DNA from: Hyphomicrobiales bacterium
GTDB taxonomy: Bacteria; Pseudomonadota; Alphaproteobacteria; Rhizobiales; Devosiaceae
NCBI GenBank assembly: GCA_004144345.1
Contig: SEEL01000001.1
Span: 152,772-216,771, forward strand
Direction of reading: 5' to 3'
DNA length: 64,000 bases
The translations under genes were made by a program, and so were the position numbers. Below are positions 35,140 through 44,085 of this stretch, piece after piece (the first letter of the stretch is position 1; each line of letters starts with the position of its first letter). Under the pieces are notes generated by a model. It saw nothing but the letters and a program-made list of their open reading frames with translations. It did no database searches and had not been told where the DNA came from.

Positions 35140-35217
35140 CCCGTCCACTTCCCCGCAACCGGAGGCTCATGACCGATGGACGATGACTCACGCCGCATGA
35201 GCCCGGAGGCCCCGCCC

Positions 35218-37119
35218 CTACTCCGCCGCCGGCAGCCCGCGCTTGACGAAGCCTTCGGGATCGTTGGCTGCCTCGCGGGCGCGTTCTTCGGCTTCGGTGG
35301 CTTCGCGCTGGCGCGCCCACATCTGCGCATAGAGGCCGTCACGCTGCAGCAGCATCTGGTGGGTGCCGCGTTCGGCGATCAGCCCGTCGCGCAGCACGAT
35401 GATCTCGTCGGCATTGATCACCGTCGACAGGCGGTGCGCGATGACGAGCGTCGTTCTATTGCGGCTGACATTGTCGAGCGCCGTCTTGATATCCTGCTCG
35501 GTCTTGGTGTCGAGCGCCGAGGTCGCCTCGTCGAGGATCAGGATCGGCGGCGCCTTGAGGATGGTGCGGGCAATCGCCACGCGCTGCTTCTCGCCGCCGC
35601 TGAGCTTGAGGCCACGCTCGCCCACCGGCGTCTCGAAACCCTTGGGCAGGCTCTCGATGAACGGGCCGATCTGCGCCAGATCGGCGGCGGCCCTCACTTC
35701 GTCCATCGTGGCGTCCGTGCGGCCATACTGGATGTTGTAGGCAATGGTGTCGTTGAACAGCACCGTGTCCTGGGGCACCATGCCGATCTGCGCGCGCAGC
35801 GAGGCCTGCGTCACGTTGCGGAGGTCCTGCCCGTCAATGGTGATGCGCCCCTGGCTCACATCGTAGAAGCGGAACAGCAGCCGCGAGATCGTCGACTTGC
35901 CCGCGCCGGTCGGCCCGACGATCGCAGTGGTCTTGCCCGCCGGGACCTCGAAGCTGATGCCCTTCAAAATCTCGCGGTCGGGATCGTAGTGGAAGTGCAC
36001 GTCCTCGAAGCGGATCACCGGCCCGGTGATGTCGAGCGGCGTGGCGCCCGCCTTGTCCTCGATCTCGGGACTCTGGTCGAGCAGCTTGAACATCTCCTCG
36101 ATGTCGGTCAGCCCCTGCCGGATTTCGCGATAGACGAAGCCGATGAAGTTCAGCGGCCGGTAGATCTGCATCAGGAAGGTGTTGAGCAGCACGAAATCGC
36201 CGATGGTCAGCGAGCCCGCGAGCACGCCCTGCACGGCCAGCACCCCGATGACGATGACGCCGGCATAAAAGATCACCGCCTGGCCGAAGTTCAGAAAGCC
36301 CAGCGAGGTCCAGATGCGGATCGCCGAGCGCTCATACTTCGCCATCGAGGCGTCGAAGCGCTCCGCTTCCATCTTCTCATTGGCGAAGTACTTCACCGTC
36401 TCGAAGTTCAGCAGGCTGTCGATCGCCTTCGAATTGGCGTCGGTGTCGCTGTCGTTCATGTCCCGGCGGATCGAGATGCGCCAGTTCGAGGCCTTGATGG
36501 TGAAATAGAGGTAGAGCCAGATCGTGACGACCAGCACGCCGAGATAACTCACGCCGAACATCACGATGAAGATCACCGCGACGATCACGAACTCGACCAG
36601 CGTCGGCGCCGTGTTCAGCATCGTGAAGCGCACGATGGTTTCGATGCCCTTGGTGCCGCGCTCGATCACCCGGCTCAGCCCGCCAGTGCGGCGCGCCAGG
36701 TGGAAGCGGAGGCTGAGCTTGTGCAGATGCTGGAACGTCTGAAAGGCGAGCTTGCGCACCGCATGCTGGCCGACGCTGGCGAACAGCGTGTCGCGCAATT
36801 GCTGGAAGCCCGCATCGACGACGTTGCCGACGCCATAGGCGATCACGAGGATCACCGGCACGGCGATGCCGAGCACCAGCGCCTGGTTCTGCCCGGCCGA
36901 CGCCTGGTTCAGCCCGTCGATGATGCCCTTATAGGCAAAGGGGATGAGCGTGGTCGCGACCTTGCTCACCAGCAGCGCGCCGATGGCGAGGATCACCCGC
37001 AGCTTCAGATCGTTGCGGCCCTCCGGCCACATGTAGCCCCACAGATGCTTCGCCGTAGTGAGCAGCGAGCCCTCCGCGGTAACCGTCGCGGGCTTTTTCG
37101 CATCGTTGGGGGGTGCCAT
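35218..37119 (-). CDS. Atm1-type ABC exporter (fused membrane and ATPase domains)
   Basis: A 633-residue half-transporter. Six membrane helices span about residues 40-330, with the Atm1-like segment LSLRFHLARRTGGLSRVIER. The ATPase has Walker A GPTGAGKST, MVPQDTVLFNDTIAYNIQYG typical of Atm1/HMT1, signature LSGGEKQR, Walker B LILDEATSALD and the H-loop IAHRLST. Relatives export glutathione persulfide-type or metal-glutathione conjugates. The start shares a base with the ArsR stop (TGATG). Being coupled to an ArsR regulator favours a metal or thiol-stress detoxification role. Confidence 0.9.
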   Translation of the reverse strand: MAPPNDAKKPATVTAEGSLLTTAKHLWGYMWPEGRNDLKLRVILAIGALLVSKVATTLIPFAYKGIIDGLNQASAGQNQALVLGIAVPVILVIAYGVGNVVDAGFQQLRDTLFASVGQHAVRKLAFQTFQHLHKLSLRFHLARRTGGLSRVIERGTKGIETIVRFTMLNTAPTLVEFVIVAVIFIVMFGVSYLGVLVVTIWLYLYFTIKASNWRISIRRDMNDSDTDANSKAIDSLLNFETVKYFANEKMEAERFDASMAKYERSAIRIWTSLGFLNFGQAVIFYAGVIVIGVLAVQGVLAGSLTIGDFVLLNTFLMQIYRPLNFIGFVYREIRQGLTDIEEMFKLLDQSPEIEDKAGATPLDITGPVIRFEDVHFHYDPDREILKGISFEVPAGKTTAIVGPTGAGKSTISRLLFRFYDVSQGRITIDGQDLRNVTQASLRAQIGMVPQDTVLFNDTIAYNIQYGRTDATMDEVRAAADLAQIGPFIESLPKGFETPVGERGLKLSGGEKQRVAIARTILKAPPILILDEATSALDTKTEQDIKTALDNVSRNRTTLVIAHRLSTVINADEIIVLRDGLIAERGTHQMLLQRDGLYAQMWARQREATEAEERAREAANDPEGFVKRGLPAAE

Positions 37120-37457
37120 CAGGCCGGCTCGTGTTCCGGGCGGCGCGGGACGAGGTCGGCGGAGAGGCCGGTGAGCAGGCCAGCGAAGGCGCCGTTCAGC
37201 GCGCCGAGCCGCTCAGTGTCGAGCGAGTAGCAATTGCGGGTGCCCTTGGAACTGCGCACCACGAGACCGGCATCGAGCAGCACCTTGATGTGCTGGCTCA
37301 CCGTCGACTGCGCCAAGGGCAGGCATTCGGTCACGTCGGTGCAGCAGCAGTCGGACTGTTTTTCCGCGAGGATGCGCAGGATCGACAGGCGCACCGGGTG
37401 GCCCAGCGCGCGCATCACATCGGCGAATTCCTCGTCATGCATGCTGTTCATCGTCAT
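37119..37457 (-). CDS. ArsR family transcriptional regulator with Cys cluster
   Basis: A 112-residue winged-helix regulator. The DNA-binding region is LPLAQSTVSQHIKVLLDAGL. Just before it lies SDCCCTDVTEC, with three adjacent cysteines and a fourth seven residues downstream, a plausible metalloid or soft-metal sensor site. It is the first cistron of the exporter operon and probably represses it until metal or a thiol oxidant binds. ATG at 37457 is used; the ribosome-binding site is weak, and ATGs two and five codons later are alternatives. Confidence 0.9.
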   Translation of the reverse strand: MTMNSMHDEEFADVMRALGHPVRLSILRILAEKQSDCCCTDVTECLPLAQSTVSQHIKVLLDAGLVVRSSKGTRNCYSLDTERLGALNGAFAGLLTGLSADLVPRRPEHEPA

Positions 37458-37493
37458 TTACCGATAGAAGAGAAGTGGCGCGGGTGCAAGCGA

Positions 37494-38351
37494 TCAGTTC
37501 AATTGCAGGGTGCGGAACGACGAATCCTCCCCGCTCGCCGGAGCCGGCAGCACGAGGACATTGGGGTAGTCGGGGTCAAAGCGGATCGGCGGCGGCGGTT
37601 CGATCACCGGCGGGGCCGGCGGCAGTTCGGCCGAAATCTCCACCAGCGGCGTCTCGAAGACCGGTGCCGGCTCCGGCACAGCTTCGGGCTCAGGTTCGGG
37701 CACGGGCAATGGCGCGGACAGCTCCGCGGCAGCCGTCGCGGTCCCGCTGCCAATGCCGCCGGTCGCCGCGATCTGGGCGCTCGGGCCAACCAGTGGTGCC
37801 GCACCAGCCTCAAGCGACGGTCCTGCGCCCAGCCCGCCTCCGGCCTGCAACGCACCGAGCTTCGGCGCCAGCGCCAGTTCGGCCTGCATCACCGGCGGCG
37901 GCGTTGCCGTGGCGCGCAATTGCCCGCCCGGCGCCACTAGCGCCGCCTGCCCGGCTTCGACCGGCACCGGGGCAATGGCGATGTCCAGCGCCCCTGCCGG
38001 CGCGCTCAGCGCTGCGGCGGCCGGCATGTCCCCGGCAAATTCGCCTGCTCTGGCCTCGATCCAGCCCACAGGCTTCGGCGGCTCGACCGCCACCGCCGGC
38101 TCCCCGGAAACCGGAAGCTCCGGCGTCACCGGAAGTTCGGAGATCAGCATGGGCATATCGGTTTGCGTCTCGATCGGCGCCAGAAGGCCGCTATTGACCA
38201 GCCGGTCGCGCAGGCAGGCGCCGAGGCCGTCGCTGTCCGTCGAGCAGTCGAGGACGGCCGGCCCGGCCAGAATCCCGCCCATAACCAGAAGCGTCGCCGC
38301 GGCAACGCCAATGGTCGTCGAGATGGATGCAGACGCCCCTGCCCCGGCCAA
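37494..38351 (-). CDS. Pro/Ala-rich membrane-anchored hypothetical protein
   Basis: A 285-residue protein of unknown family. One hydrophobic helix spans residues about 10-32. A short segment with two cysteines (LDCSTDSDGLGACLRDRLV) comes next, then some 200 residues of low-complexity Ala, Pro, Val and Glu (for example LPVPEPEPEAVPEPAPVFE). The end is ordered: PNVLVLPAPASGEDSSFRTL. The start is TTG with AGGGGAA five bases ahead. The layout suggests a periplasmic protein spanning the cell wall. It lies between ArsR and cimA, all on the minus strand. Confidence 0.65.
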   Translation of the reverse strand: MAGAGASASISTTIGVAAATLLVMGGILAGPAVLDCSTDSDGLGACLRDRLVNSGLLAPIETQTDMPMLISELPVTPELPVSGEPAVAVEPPKPVGWIEARAGEFAGDMPAAAALSAPAGALDIAIAPVPVEAGQAALVAPGGQLRATATPPPVMQAELALAPKLGALQAGGGLGAGPSLEAGAAPLVGPSAQIAATGGIGSGTATAAAELSAPLPVPEPEPEAVPEPAPVFETPLVEISAELPPAPPVIEPPPPIRFDPDYPNVLVLPAPASGEDSSFRTLQLN

Positions 38352-38377
38352 CGCACTTCCCCTGGATGGAGGGAAGG

Positions 38378-39976
38378 CTACGCGGCCGACCCCCTCGTTT
38401 TGAGCAATTTATACGTGATTGACTCATATAGCGCCTCAAATGAGGCGTCGATGATGTTGGCGCTGACGCCGATCGTCGACCAGCGATCGCCCGTCCCGTC
38501 GCGGCTTTCGACCAGCACACGGGTGACCGCGCCCGTGCCGCCGTTGAGGATGCGCACCTTGAAGTCGACCAGTTCGAGGTCGGCGATCTCGGCGGAGAAT
38601 TTGCCCAGATCCTTGCGCAGCGCGAGGTCGAGCGCGTTCACCGGGCCATTGCCTTCGGCCACGCTCATCAGCCGCTCGCCATCCACCTCGATCTTCACCA
38701 CCGCCTCGGTGACGTTGATCATCTGGCCCTTGGCATTGTGGCGCCGCTCGACGCTGGCGCGGTAGCTCTCGACCTCGAAGAACACCGGCAGCGTGCCCAG
38801 CACCCGCCGCGCGAGGATCGCAAAGCTCGCATCGGCGCCGTCATAGGAATAGCCGGTCGCCTCGCGCTCCTTGACCGTCCGCAGCAGCCGCTCGAGCCGC
38901 GAATCTTCCTTGTCGATGGCGATGCCGTGCCGCTTCAGCGCCGTCAGCAGGTTGGACTTCCCGGCCTGCTGGCTGACCATGATGTTGCGCTCATTGCCGA
39001 CGCTTTCGGGCGGCACATGCTCATAGGTCGAGGGGTCCTTGGCGATCGAGGAGGCATGGATGCCGGCCTTGGTCGCAAACGCCGCCGCGCCCACATAGGG
39101 CGCCTGCCGGTCGGCCGCCCGGTTCAGCAGATCGTCGAAGGCGCGGCTGACGCGCGTCAGTTCCGCCAGTTCCGCCGCCCCCACACCGGTCTCGAAGCGA
39201 TCGGCAAAGACCGGCTTCAGCACCAGCGTCGGGATGATGCTGACGAGATTGGCGTTGCCGCAGCGCTCGCCCAGCCCGTTCAGCGTGCCCTGGATCTGGC
39301 GCACGCCGGCTTCCACCGCCGCCAGCGAATTGGCGACCGCCTGGCCCGTATCGTCATGCGCATGGATGCCAAGCTTTTCGCCCGGCACCACGGCCGTCAC
39401 GGCGCGCACAATGTCTGCGACCTCGCTCGGCATGGTGCCGCCATTGGTGTCGCACAGCACCACCCAGCGCGCCCCCGCCTTGATCGCCGTCTCGACGAAT
39501 TTCAGCGAATAGGCGGCGTTCGATTTGTAGCCGTCGAAGAAATGCTCGCAGTCGATCAGCACTTCCTTGCCCGCCGCGACGCCCGCCTCGACCGACTCCC
39601 GCAAGCTCTTGAGGTTCTCCTCGCCGCTGATCCCGAGCGCGATCTTGACCTGATGCTCCGACGATTTGCCGACGAGGCACATGGCCGGCGACGGTGCGTT
39701 GAGGATCGCCTGCAGCCCCGCATCATTGCCGATCGAGCGGCCGCTGCGCTTGGTCATGCCGAACGCGGTGAAGGTCGCGCGCTTGGTCCGCCGCTCGGAA
39801 AAGAACGCATCGTCCACCACATTGGCGCCCGGATAGCCGCCCTCGACATAGTCGACGCCGATCTCTTCGAGCAGCGCGGCAATACGGATCTTGTCCTCGA
39901 GCGAGAACTCGATGCCAGCCGTCTGCGCGCCGTCACGCAGCGTCGTGTCGAAGAGATACAGGCGTTCCTTGGTCAT
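38378..39976 (-). CDS. cimA: citramalate synthase
   Basis: A 532-residue enzyme of the isopropylmalate synthase family that condenses pyruvate with acetyl-CoA to citramalate for threonine-independent isoleucine synthesis. The barrel starts FDTTLRDGAQTAGIEFSLED; metal/catalytic segments include GIHAHDDTGQAVANSLAAVE and LNGLGERCGNANL. The C-terminal third (from about residue 390) is the LeuA-type regulatory dimer domain. The CimA-type length and the TTLRDGAQ motif favour citramalate over homocitrate or isopropylmalate. It is the last gene of the cysS operon, overlapping the GFA stop. Confidence 0.88.
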   Translation of the reverse strand: MTKERLYLFDTTLRDGAQTAGIEFSLEDKIRIAALLEEIGVDYVEGGYPGANVVDDAFFSERRTKRATFTAFGMTKRSGRSIGNDAGLQAILNAPSPAMCLVGKSSEHQVKIALGISGEENLKSLRESVEAGVAAGKEVLIDCEHFFDGYKSNAAYSLKFVETAIKAGARWVVLCDTNGGTMPSEVADIVRAVTAVVPGEKLGIHAHDDTGQAVANSLAAVEAGVRQIQGTLNGLGERCGNANLVSIIPTLVLKPVFADRFETGVGAAELAELTRVSRAFDDLLNRAADRQAPYVGAAAFATKAGIHASSIAKDPSTYEHVPPESVGNERNIMVSQQAGKSNLLTALKRHGIAIDKEDSRLERLLRTVKEREATGYSYDGADASFAILARRVLGTLPVFFEVESYRASVERRHNAKGQMINVTEAVVKIEVDGERLMSVAEGNGPVNALDLALRKDLGKFSAEIADLELVDFKVRILNGGTGAVTRVLVESRDGTGDRWSTIGVSANIIDASFEALYESITYKLLKTRGSAA

Positions 39977-40479
39977 CACGAATTACTCGGTCTGGGCGTC
40001 CAGTCGGACGTGTCATGGTCGGGGTGCTGATTGTTGCTCAGCTTGATGGCTACCGCTTCGTCTTCCATGGCGTCCTCGGTCGTGCCGGCTTCCTCGACGG
40101 CATTGAGGTCGAGCAGCGAGGGGTGCTTGCCCTCCATGCCCATCTGGTAGAGCAGCGGAATGCGATGCGGCTCGTCGAACGCGCCGATCGAGAATGAAAT
40201 GTGCTGGCCGCCCTCGAAGCGGTAGTAGAGCGAGGTTCCGCAATTGGCGCAGAAGCCGCGCCCGACATGTTCGGAGCTGCGGAACTCGGCGGCCCTGCCG
40301 CGCGTCCAGGTCAGATTCTCATGGCCGACGCCGACCAGTGCGGCGAACAGATTGCCCGTCGCCTTCTGGCACATGCGGCAATAGCAGACATGCGGATTCT
40401 CGCGCACCGCCTTGGCATGGAAGCGCACCGCCCCACACTGGCAGCCGCCCGAGAATTCGCCCAGATCGAGATCTTCCAT
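39976..40479 (-). CDS. GFA family zinc protein, paralog 1
   Basis: A 167-residue protein of the glutathione-dependent formaldehyde-activating (GFA/CENP-V) family. The zinc ligands are all present: GGCQCGAVR, CYCRMCQKATG and FCANCGTSLYY. It ends with a charged tail including NQHPDHDTSDWTPRP, a motif shared by its two neighbours. ATG at 40479 follows GGAGGA and shares a base with the previous stop. Some members are S-(hydroxymethyl)glutathione synthases, but most have unknown activity. Confidence 0.9.
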   Translation of the reverse strand: MEDLDLGEFSGGCQCGAVRFHAKAVRENPHVCYCRMCQKATGNLFAALVGVGHENLTWTRGRAAEFRSSEHVGRGFCANCGTSLYYRFEGGQHISFSIGAFDEPHRIPLLYQMGMEGKHPSLLDLNAVEEAGTTEDAMEDEAVAIKLSNNQHPDHDTSDWTPRPSNS

Positions 40480-40958
40480 CACTGTCCTCCCACGGTCCAG
40501 CTGTCGGTATCGCGGTCGGGATGCTGGAATGATCGCAGCACCGCCAGGATATCGCGCTCCTCGTCGGTATTGCCGAGCGGCTCGACGACCATCGCGTCAT
40601 AGTGCTCAAAGATCGGGTGGCGGTTGTCGCGCGCAAACTCCACCGTCGGCAGCAGCCGCTCGGGCTCATCGAACGAGCCGATGGTCAGCGCCGGATTGCC
40701 GCCCTCGCCCCATTGATAGGTCAGCGGCGTGCCGCAATCGGCACAGAAGCCGCGCCACACCCGGTCCGAGCTGCGGAACAGCTTTGGCGCGCCGCGCGTC
40801 CACGCAACCCGCGCCTTGAACGAGGCGAAGGGGCCGGTGAGATTACCGAGCGCCTTCTGGCACATGCGGCAATTGCAGATCGACACGCCGCTCGGCGGTC
40901 CCTCGACATGGTAGCGTACGGCCCCGCACTGGCAGCCGCCCGAATAGCTCTCGTTCAT
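40479..40958 (-). CDS. GFA family zinc protein, paralog 2
   Basis: A 159-residue member of the same family as its neighbours on both sides. Zinc motifs are GGCQCGAVR, CNCRMCQKALG and FCADCGTPLTY. The C-terminal SFQHPDRDTDSW matches the tails of paralogs 1 and 3, so all three descend from local duplication. The start overlaps the stop of paralog 3 (ATGA). The middle section differs strongly between the three (here KARVAWTRGAPKLFRSSD), hinting at different ligands. Confidence 0.9.
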   Translation of the reverse strand: MNESYSGGCQCGAVRYHVEGPPSGVSICNCRMCQKALGNLTGPFASFKARVAWTRGAPKLFRSSDRVWRGFCADCGTPLTYQWGEGGNPALTIGSFDEPERLLPTVEFARDNRHPIFEHYDAMVVEPLGNTDEERDILAVLRSFQHPDRDTDSWTVGGQ

Positions 40959-41431
40959 GGTTTCACCGCCGGCGGCCAGACAGAAGTATCGTGGTCAGGA
41001 TGCTGGTGGCTCACCACGTCCGACAGGAATTCATCGGCATTGAGGCTGTCGCCCTTCTGCCGCACCGGCAGGTTCATCAGCGTATCGAAAAAGCTCAGCT
41101 TGTCGGCCGGATTGACCTGCAGCACCGGCGCCGCAAGCTCCGGATCGTCGAGCGCGCCGATCGACAGTTCGATCGCATCTTCGGCGCCATAGTCATAGGC
41201 GAGCGGCGTTCCACAATTGGCGCAGAAACCGCGACGCACCTTGTTGGAGCTCTGGAACCAGGCGGGCGCCCCGCGCGTCCATTTGACGTCGAAGCCGGTG
41301 ACCAGCGGCCCGAAGAAGCCGCCATAGGCTTTCTGGCACATGCGGCAATGGCAGATCGTGGCGCGTCCCAGCCAGCCGGCCGAGAAGCGCACCGCGCCGC
41401 ACTGACAGCCGCCCGTGACCTCAGTCGCCAT
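40955..41431 (-). CDS. GFA family zinc protein, paralog 3
   Basis: A 158-residue GFA-type protein. Motifs are GGCQCGAVRF, CHCRMCQKAYG and FCANCGTPLAYD, with the shared tail SHQHPDHDTSVW. A longer frame extends upstream through the VOC gene, but the ATG giving [12 protein letters not shown] matches the other paralogs. It overlaps the end of the VOC gene by 11 bases. It is the first of three tandem copies. Confidence 0.9.
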   Translation of the reverse strand: MATEVTGGCQCGAVRFSAGWLGRATICHCRMCQKAYGGFFGPLVTGFDVKWTRGAPAWFQSSNKVRRGFCANCGTPLAYDYGAEDAIELSIGALDDPELAAPVLQVNPADKLSFFDTLMNLPVRQKGDSLNADEFLSDVVSHQHPDHDTSVWPPAVKP

Positions 41432-41801
41432 GATACACCGCTTCGACATTGTGACCGTCGGGGTCGAGCACGAAGGCGGCGTAGTAGTCGGCGTGATAGT
41501 GCGGCCGCAGCCCCGGCTTGCCATTGTCGCGGCCGCCATTGGCCAACGCCGCCATGTGGAACGCTTCCACCTCGGCGCGGCTCGACGCCTTGAACGCCAC
41601 ATGCGCCTCACCGCGGAACTGCTTGCCGCTGCCAAGCCAGAACACCGGATGCTCCTTGCCGAAACCGGCATGGCTGTTGCCGCCATCGCTGAACTCGGTC
41701 AGCGGCTTGATGCCCAGCGTCCCGAGCGCCGCCGTGTAGAACGCCAGCGAGCGCGGAAAGTCCGTTACCGCGAGCCCCACATGATCGATGACATCGCTCA
41801 T
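41421..41801 (-). CDS. VOC family (glyoxalase/bleomycin-resistance fold) protein
   Basis: A 126-residue vicinal-oxygen-chelate fold protein made of two beta-alpha-beta-beta-beta modules. [22 protein letters not shown] is the first module start; [20 protein letters not shown] and [18 protein letters not shown] the second, with His and Glu in the metal positions. The ATG at 41801 overlaps the cysS stop and has GGGAG eight bases ahead, which decides it against an ATG five codons earlier. It may be a glutathione-linked lyase, in line with its GFA neighbours. Confidence 0.88.
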   Translation of the reverse strand: MSDVIDHVGLAVTDFPRSLAFYTAALGTLGIKPLTEFSDGGNSHAGFGKEHPVFWLGSGKQFRGEAHVAFKASSRAEVEAFHMAALANGGRDNGKPGLRPHYHADYYAAFVLDPDGHNVEAVYHGD

Positions 41802-43210
41802 CGCTTGATCTCCCATTTGGTGACCCGCTCACCCGCCTCGTTCTTGCCGTCCATCAACTGGATGCCCTCTGTCAGCAACGCCGCGCGGATGGCGTCGGCC
41901 TTGGCAAAATCCTTCGCCTTGAACGCTTCGAGGCGCTCATTGACCAGCGCGTCGATGCGCGCCGCGTCGACGTCGCCGGTGTCAGCCAGCAGGCTGTCCT
42001 TGCTGAAGCCGAAGAAGTCGAGCGTTGCCGCGAGGCATTCGACCGCTGTCTCGACACCGCGATTGGCCTTGCGCGCGATCACATCGATTGCGACCGACGC
42101 GCGATGGAAGCTGAGATCGTCGGACAGCGCTTCGATCACCGACGCATCCGGCGTGCCGGTGCCCTTGGCCGCCGAGGCGGCCCGCTGCCAGTCACGCAGC
42201 TTGGTTTCAGCTTCCTCCAGCCGCTTCACGGTGAAGTCGATCGGCTCGCGGTAATGCGTCATCAGCAGCCCGAGGCGCAGCACTTCGCCCGGCCATTGGC
42301 GGCCGCCGAAATCCTCGGTCTCCAGCAGCTGGTGGATAGAATAGAAATTGCCGAGCGATTTCGACATCTTCTGGCCTTCCACCTGCAGGAAGCCATTGTG
42401 CATCCAGACATTGGCCATCGCATGCGTGCCATGGGCGCAACGGCTCTGGGCGATCTCGTTCTCATGGTGCGGGAAGATCAGATCGAGCCCGCCACCATGG
42501 ATGTCGAACACCTGGCCGAGATAGCGCTCGCTCATGGCCGAGCATTCGATATGCCAGCCCGGCCGGCCGCGGCCCCAGGGCGAGTCCCAGCCCGGCTCTT
42601 CCGGGGTCGAGGCCTTCCACAGCACGAAATCGGCCGGGTTCTTCTTGTGCGCATCCACTTCGACGCGCGCCCCGGCGAGATTGTTGTCGAGGTCGCGGCC
42701 CGAGAGCTTGCCGTAGTCGGGCATCGAGCCGACGTCGAACAGCACTTCGCCTACCCCCGCCGCCTCATAGGCGTGCTGGCTGGCGATGAGCTTGGTGATC
42801 AGCGTCTGCATGCCCTCGATATGGTCGGTGGCGCGCGGCTGCACATTCGGCTCAAGGCAGCCGAGCGCGATGGTGTCCTTCTGGTACTGCGCGGCGGTCT
42901 TCTCGGTGACCCGGCGGATCGCCTCGTTCAGCGGCAGGCCGGGAAAGTCCCGCGCCGCCCGCGCATTGATCTTGTCGTCGACGTCGGTGAGGTTGCGCGC
43001 ATAGGTGACGTGGTCGGCACCATAGGCGTGGCGCAGCAGCCGGAACAGCACGTCGAAGACGATCGCCGGGCGCGCATTGCCGATATGGGCAAAGTCATAG
43101 ACCGTCGGGCCGCACACATACATGCGCACGTTCTTGGCATCCAAAGGGGCGAAAACCTCCTTGGTGCGCGTCAGCGTGTTGTGCAGCTTTATCGTCAGTT
43201 CCGAAGCCAT
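41798..43210 (-). CDS. cysS: cysteinyl-tRNA synthetase
   Basis: A 470-residue class I synthetase that charges tRNA-Cys. The zinc and active-site Cys are in [18 protein letters not shown], which also holds the HIGH-type motif (HIGN). [10 protein letters not shown] and [11 protein letters not shown] provide the other zinc ligands. KMSKSLGNF is the KMSKS loop. The C-terminal DALR-like helices end [14 protein letters not shown] at 43210 is preferred to a TTG four codons earlier. It leads an overlapping six-gene operon to cimA. Confidence 0.96.
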   Translation of the reverse strand: MASELTIKLHNTLTRTKEVFAPLDAKNVRMYVCGPTVYDFAHIGNARPAIVFDVLFRLLRHAYGADHVTYARNLTDVDDKINARAARDFPGLPLNEAIRRVTEKTAAQYQKDTIALGCLEPNVQPRATDHIEGMQTLITKLIASQHAYEAAGVGEVLFDVGSMPDYGKLSGRDLDNNLAGARVEVDAHKKNPADFVLWKASTPEEPGWDSPWGRGRPGWHIECSAMSERYLGQVFDIHGGGLDLIFPHHENEIAQSRCAHGTHAMANVWMHNGFLQVEGQKMSKSLGNFYSIHQLLETEDFGGRQWPGEVLRLGLLMTHYREPIDFTVKRLEEAETKLRDWQRAASAAKGTGTPDASVIEALSDDLSFHRASVAIDVIARKANRGVETAVECLAATLDFFGFSKDSLLADTGDVDAARIDALVNERLEAFKAKDFAKADAIRAALLTEGIQLMDGKNEAGERVTKWEIKR

Positions 43211-43429
43211 AGGCTGTCCCAAGCGTGGTTACGCGCTGGCAGCGGGCTCTTCGGGTAGTTCGAACTCAGAGGATGAAGAAAACCGCGCCGCCAACAGGTG
43301 TTAGCAGCAAATAATCGAGCCGATAATGCAGTTCGCAACGGCGGTTTTCATGGCGCGCAATCTGACGGCGAACCGCCCCGAAAGCAAGAGGGGCGATTCG
43401 CGAGGATGAACGGAGCGGAAACGCGGGGG

Positions 43430-43894
43430 TCAGCCGCGCGGCTTCTGGTAGGTGTCGTGGCACTCGTTGCAGGTGCCGCCGATGGTCCGGAGGGCTGTGC
43501 CATAGGCGGCCGTATCGCCCGCCTGCGCCGCCACCAGCATGGCTCCGGCGGCCGTCGTTGCCTTGGCGAGGATCGCGTCGAACGCGTCCTTCTGCTCCCA
43601 GATGATCGGCAGGGCCTTGGAATTGCCCTGCGACCCCTCGGGGAACAGCTGGGCCAGATTGGTGAAATTCTGCAGCACGGTCGTTGCCGCGGCGACGGCC
43701 GCATCGCCGGTGAGGCTGCCGGCGCCGCGCATGACGCGGCCATTGTCCTTCATGGCGGCCTCGCGGGCCTGGATGAGCTGGTCGGTGGACATTGTGGTGA
43801 TCGCCGGATCGGCGACGATGTCCTGCGCAATAGCCGCGGCGCCGAGGCCGAGGGTGAGGACAAAAGCAATGAGGGGGAGTCTATTCTTGGGCAT
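43430..43894 (-). CDS. cytochrome c' family (class II) protein
   Basis: A 154-residue periplasmic cytochrome. A signal peptide covers residues 1-24 (MPKNRLPLIAFVLTLGLGAA then AIAQ). The mature protein is a four-helix bundle starting with an REAAMKDNGR helix, and the single heme site CNECH comes near the C-terminus, followed by DTYQKP, as in cytochrome c' and c-556. It stands alone on the minus strand. It likely carries electrons or binds gases such as NO. Confidence 0.88.
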   Translation of the reverse strand: MPKNRLPLIAFVLTLGLGAAAIAQDIVADPAITTMSTDQLIQAREAAMKDNGRVMRGAGSLTGDAAVAAATTVLQNFTNLAQLFPEGSQGNSKALPIIWEQKDAFDAILAKATTAAGAMLVAAQAGDTAAYGTALRTIGGTCNECHDTYQKPRG

Positions 43895-44085
43895 CGGGAG
43901 GCACCTCCGGTGTCGTGGACGGGCAAACTTTCAGGAAGGCTAACGCCTTGCAAGTGCTCCTAATCCGGGAACATAGGAGGCAGGCTTCACGTTGCGGTGA
44001 CGGTCTCGTGAGAGATTGCGCCCTTCGGCAGCGTCCGATTTTGGGCTAATTGCTGGTCTAGCCGTTTCGCAAGGGGCTCTTTTCG

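Larger units (their letters stand above)
34484..35217. other. 734-bp gene-free gap rich in palindromes
   Basis: Apart from a terminator and a doubtful 31-codon frame, there is no gene. In order it holds an 11-bp palindrome at 34688-34711 and the small hairpin ACCGC/GCGGT at 34715-34727. Next is ACCACGC-AAAC-GCGTGGT at 34774-34791, then repeat copy 2 at 34835-34943. Two more hairpins near 35006-35060 are GGTGAC/GTCACC and GCCGGC/GCCGGC. Last is a perfect 14-bp inverted repeat with arms 35084-35097 and 35126-35139. It separates the plus-strand RND operon from the converging ABC exporter. Confidence 0.6.

Noticed and set aside
43266..43430. Minus-strand frame between cysS and the cytochrome c' gene, ending in a hydrophobic stretch
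   Set aside because: The tail LDYLLLTPVGGAVFFIL looks membrane-like, but no ATG, GTG or TTG with a ribosome-binding site gives a sensible start outside the cytochrome gene.
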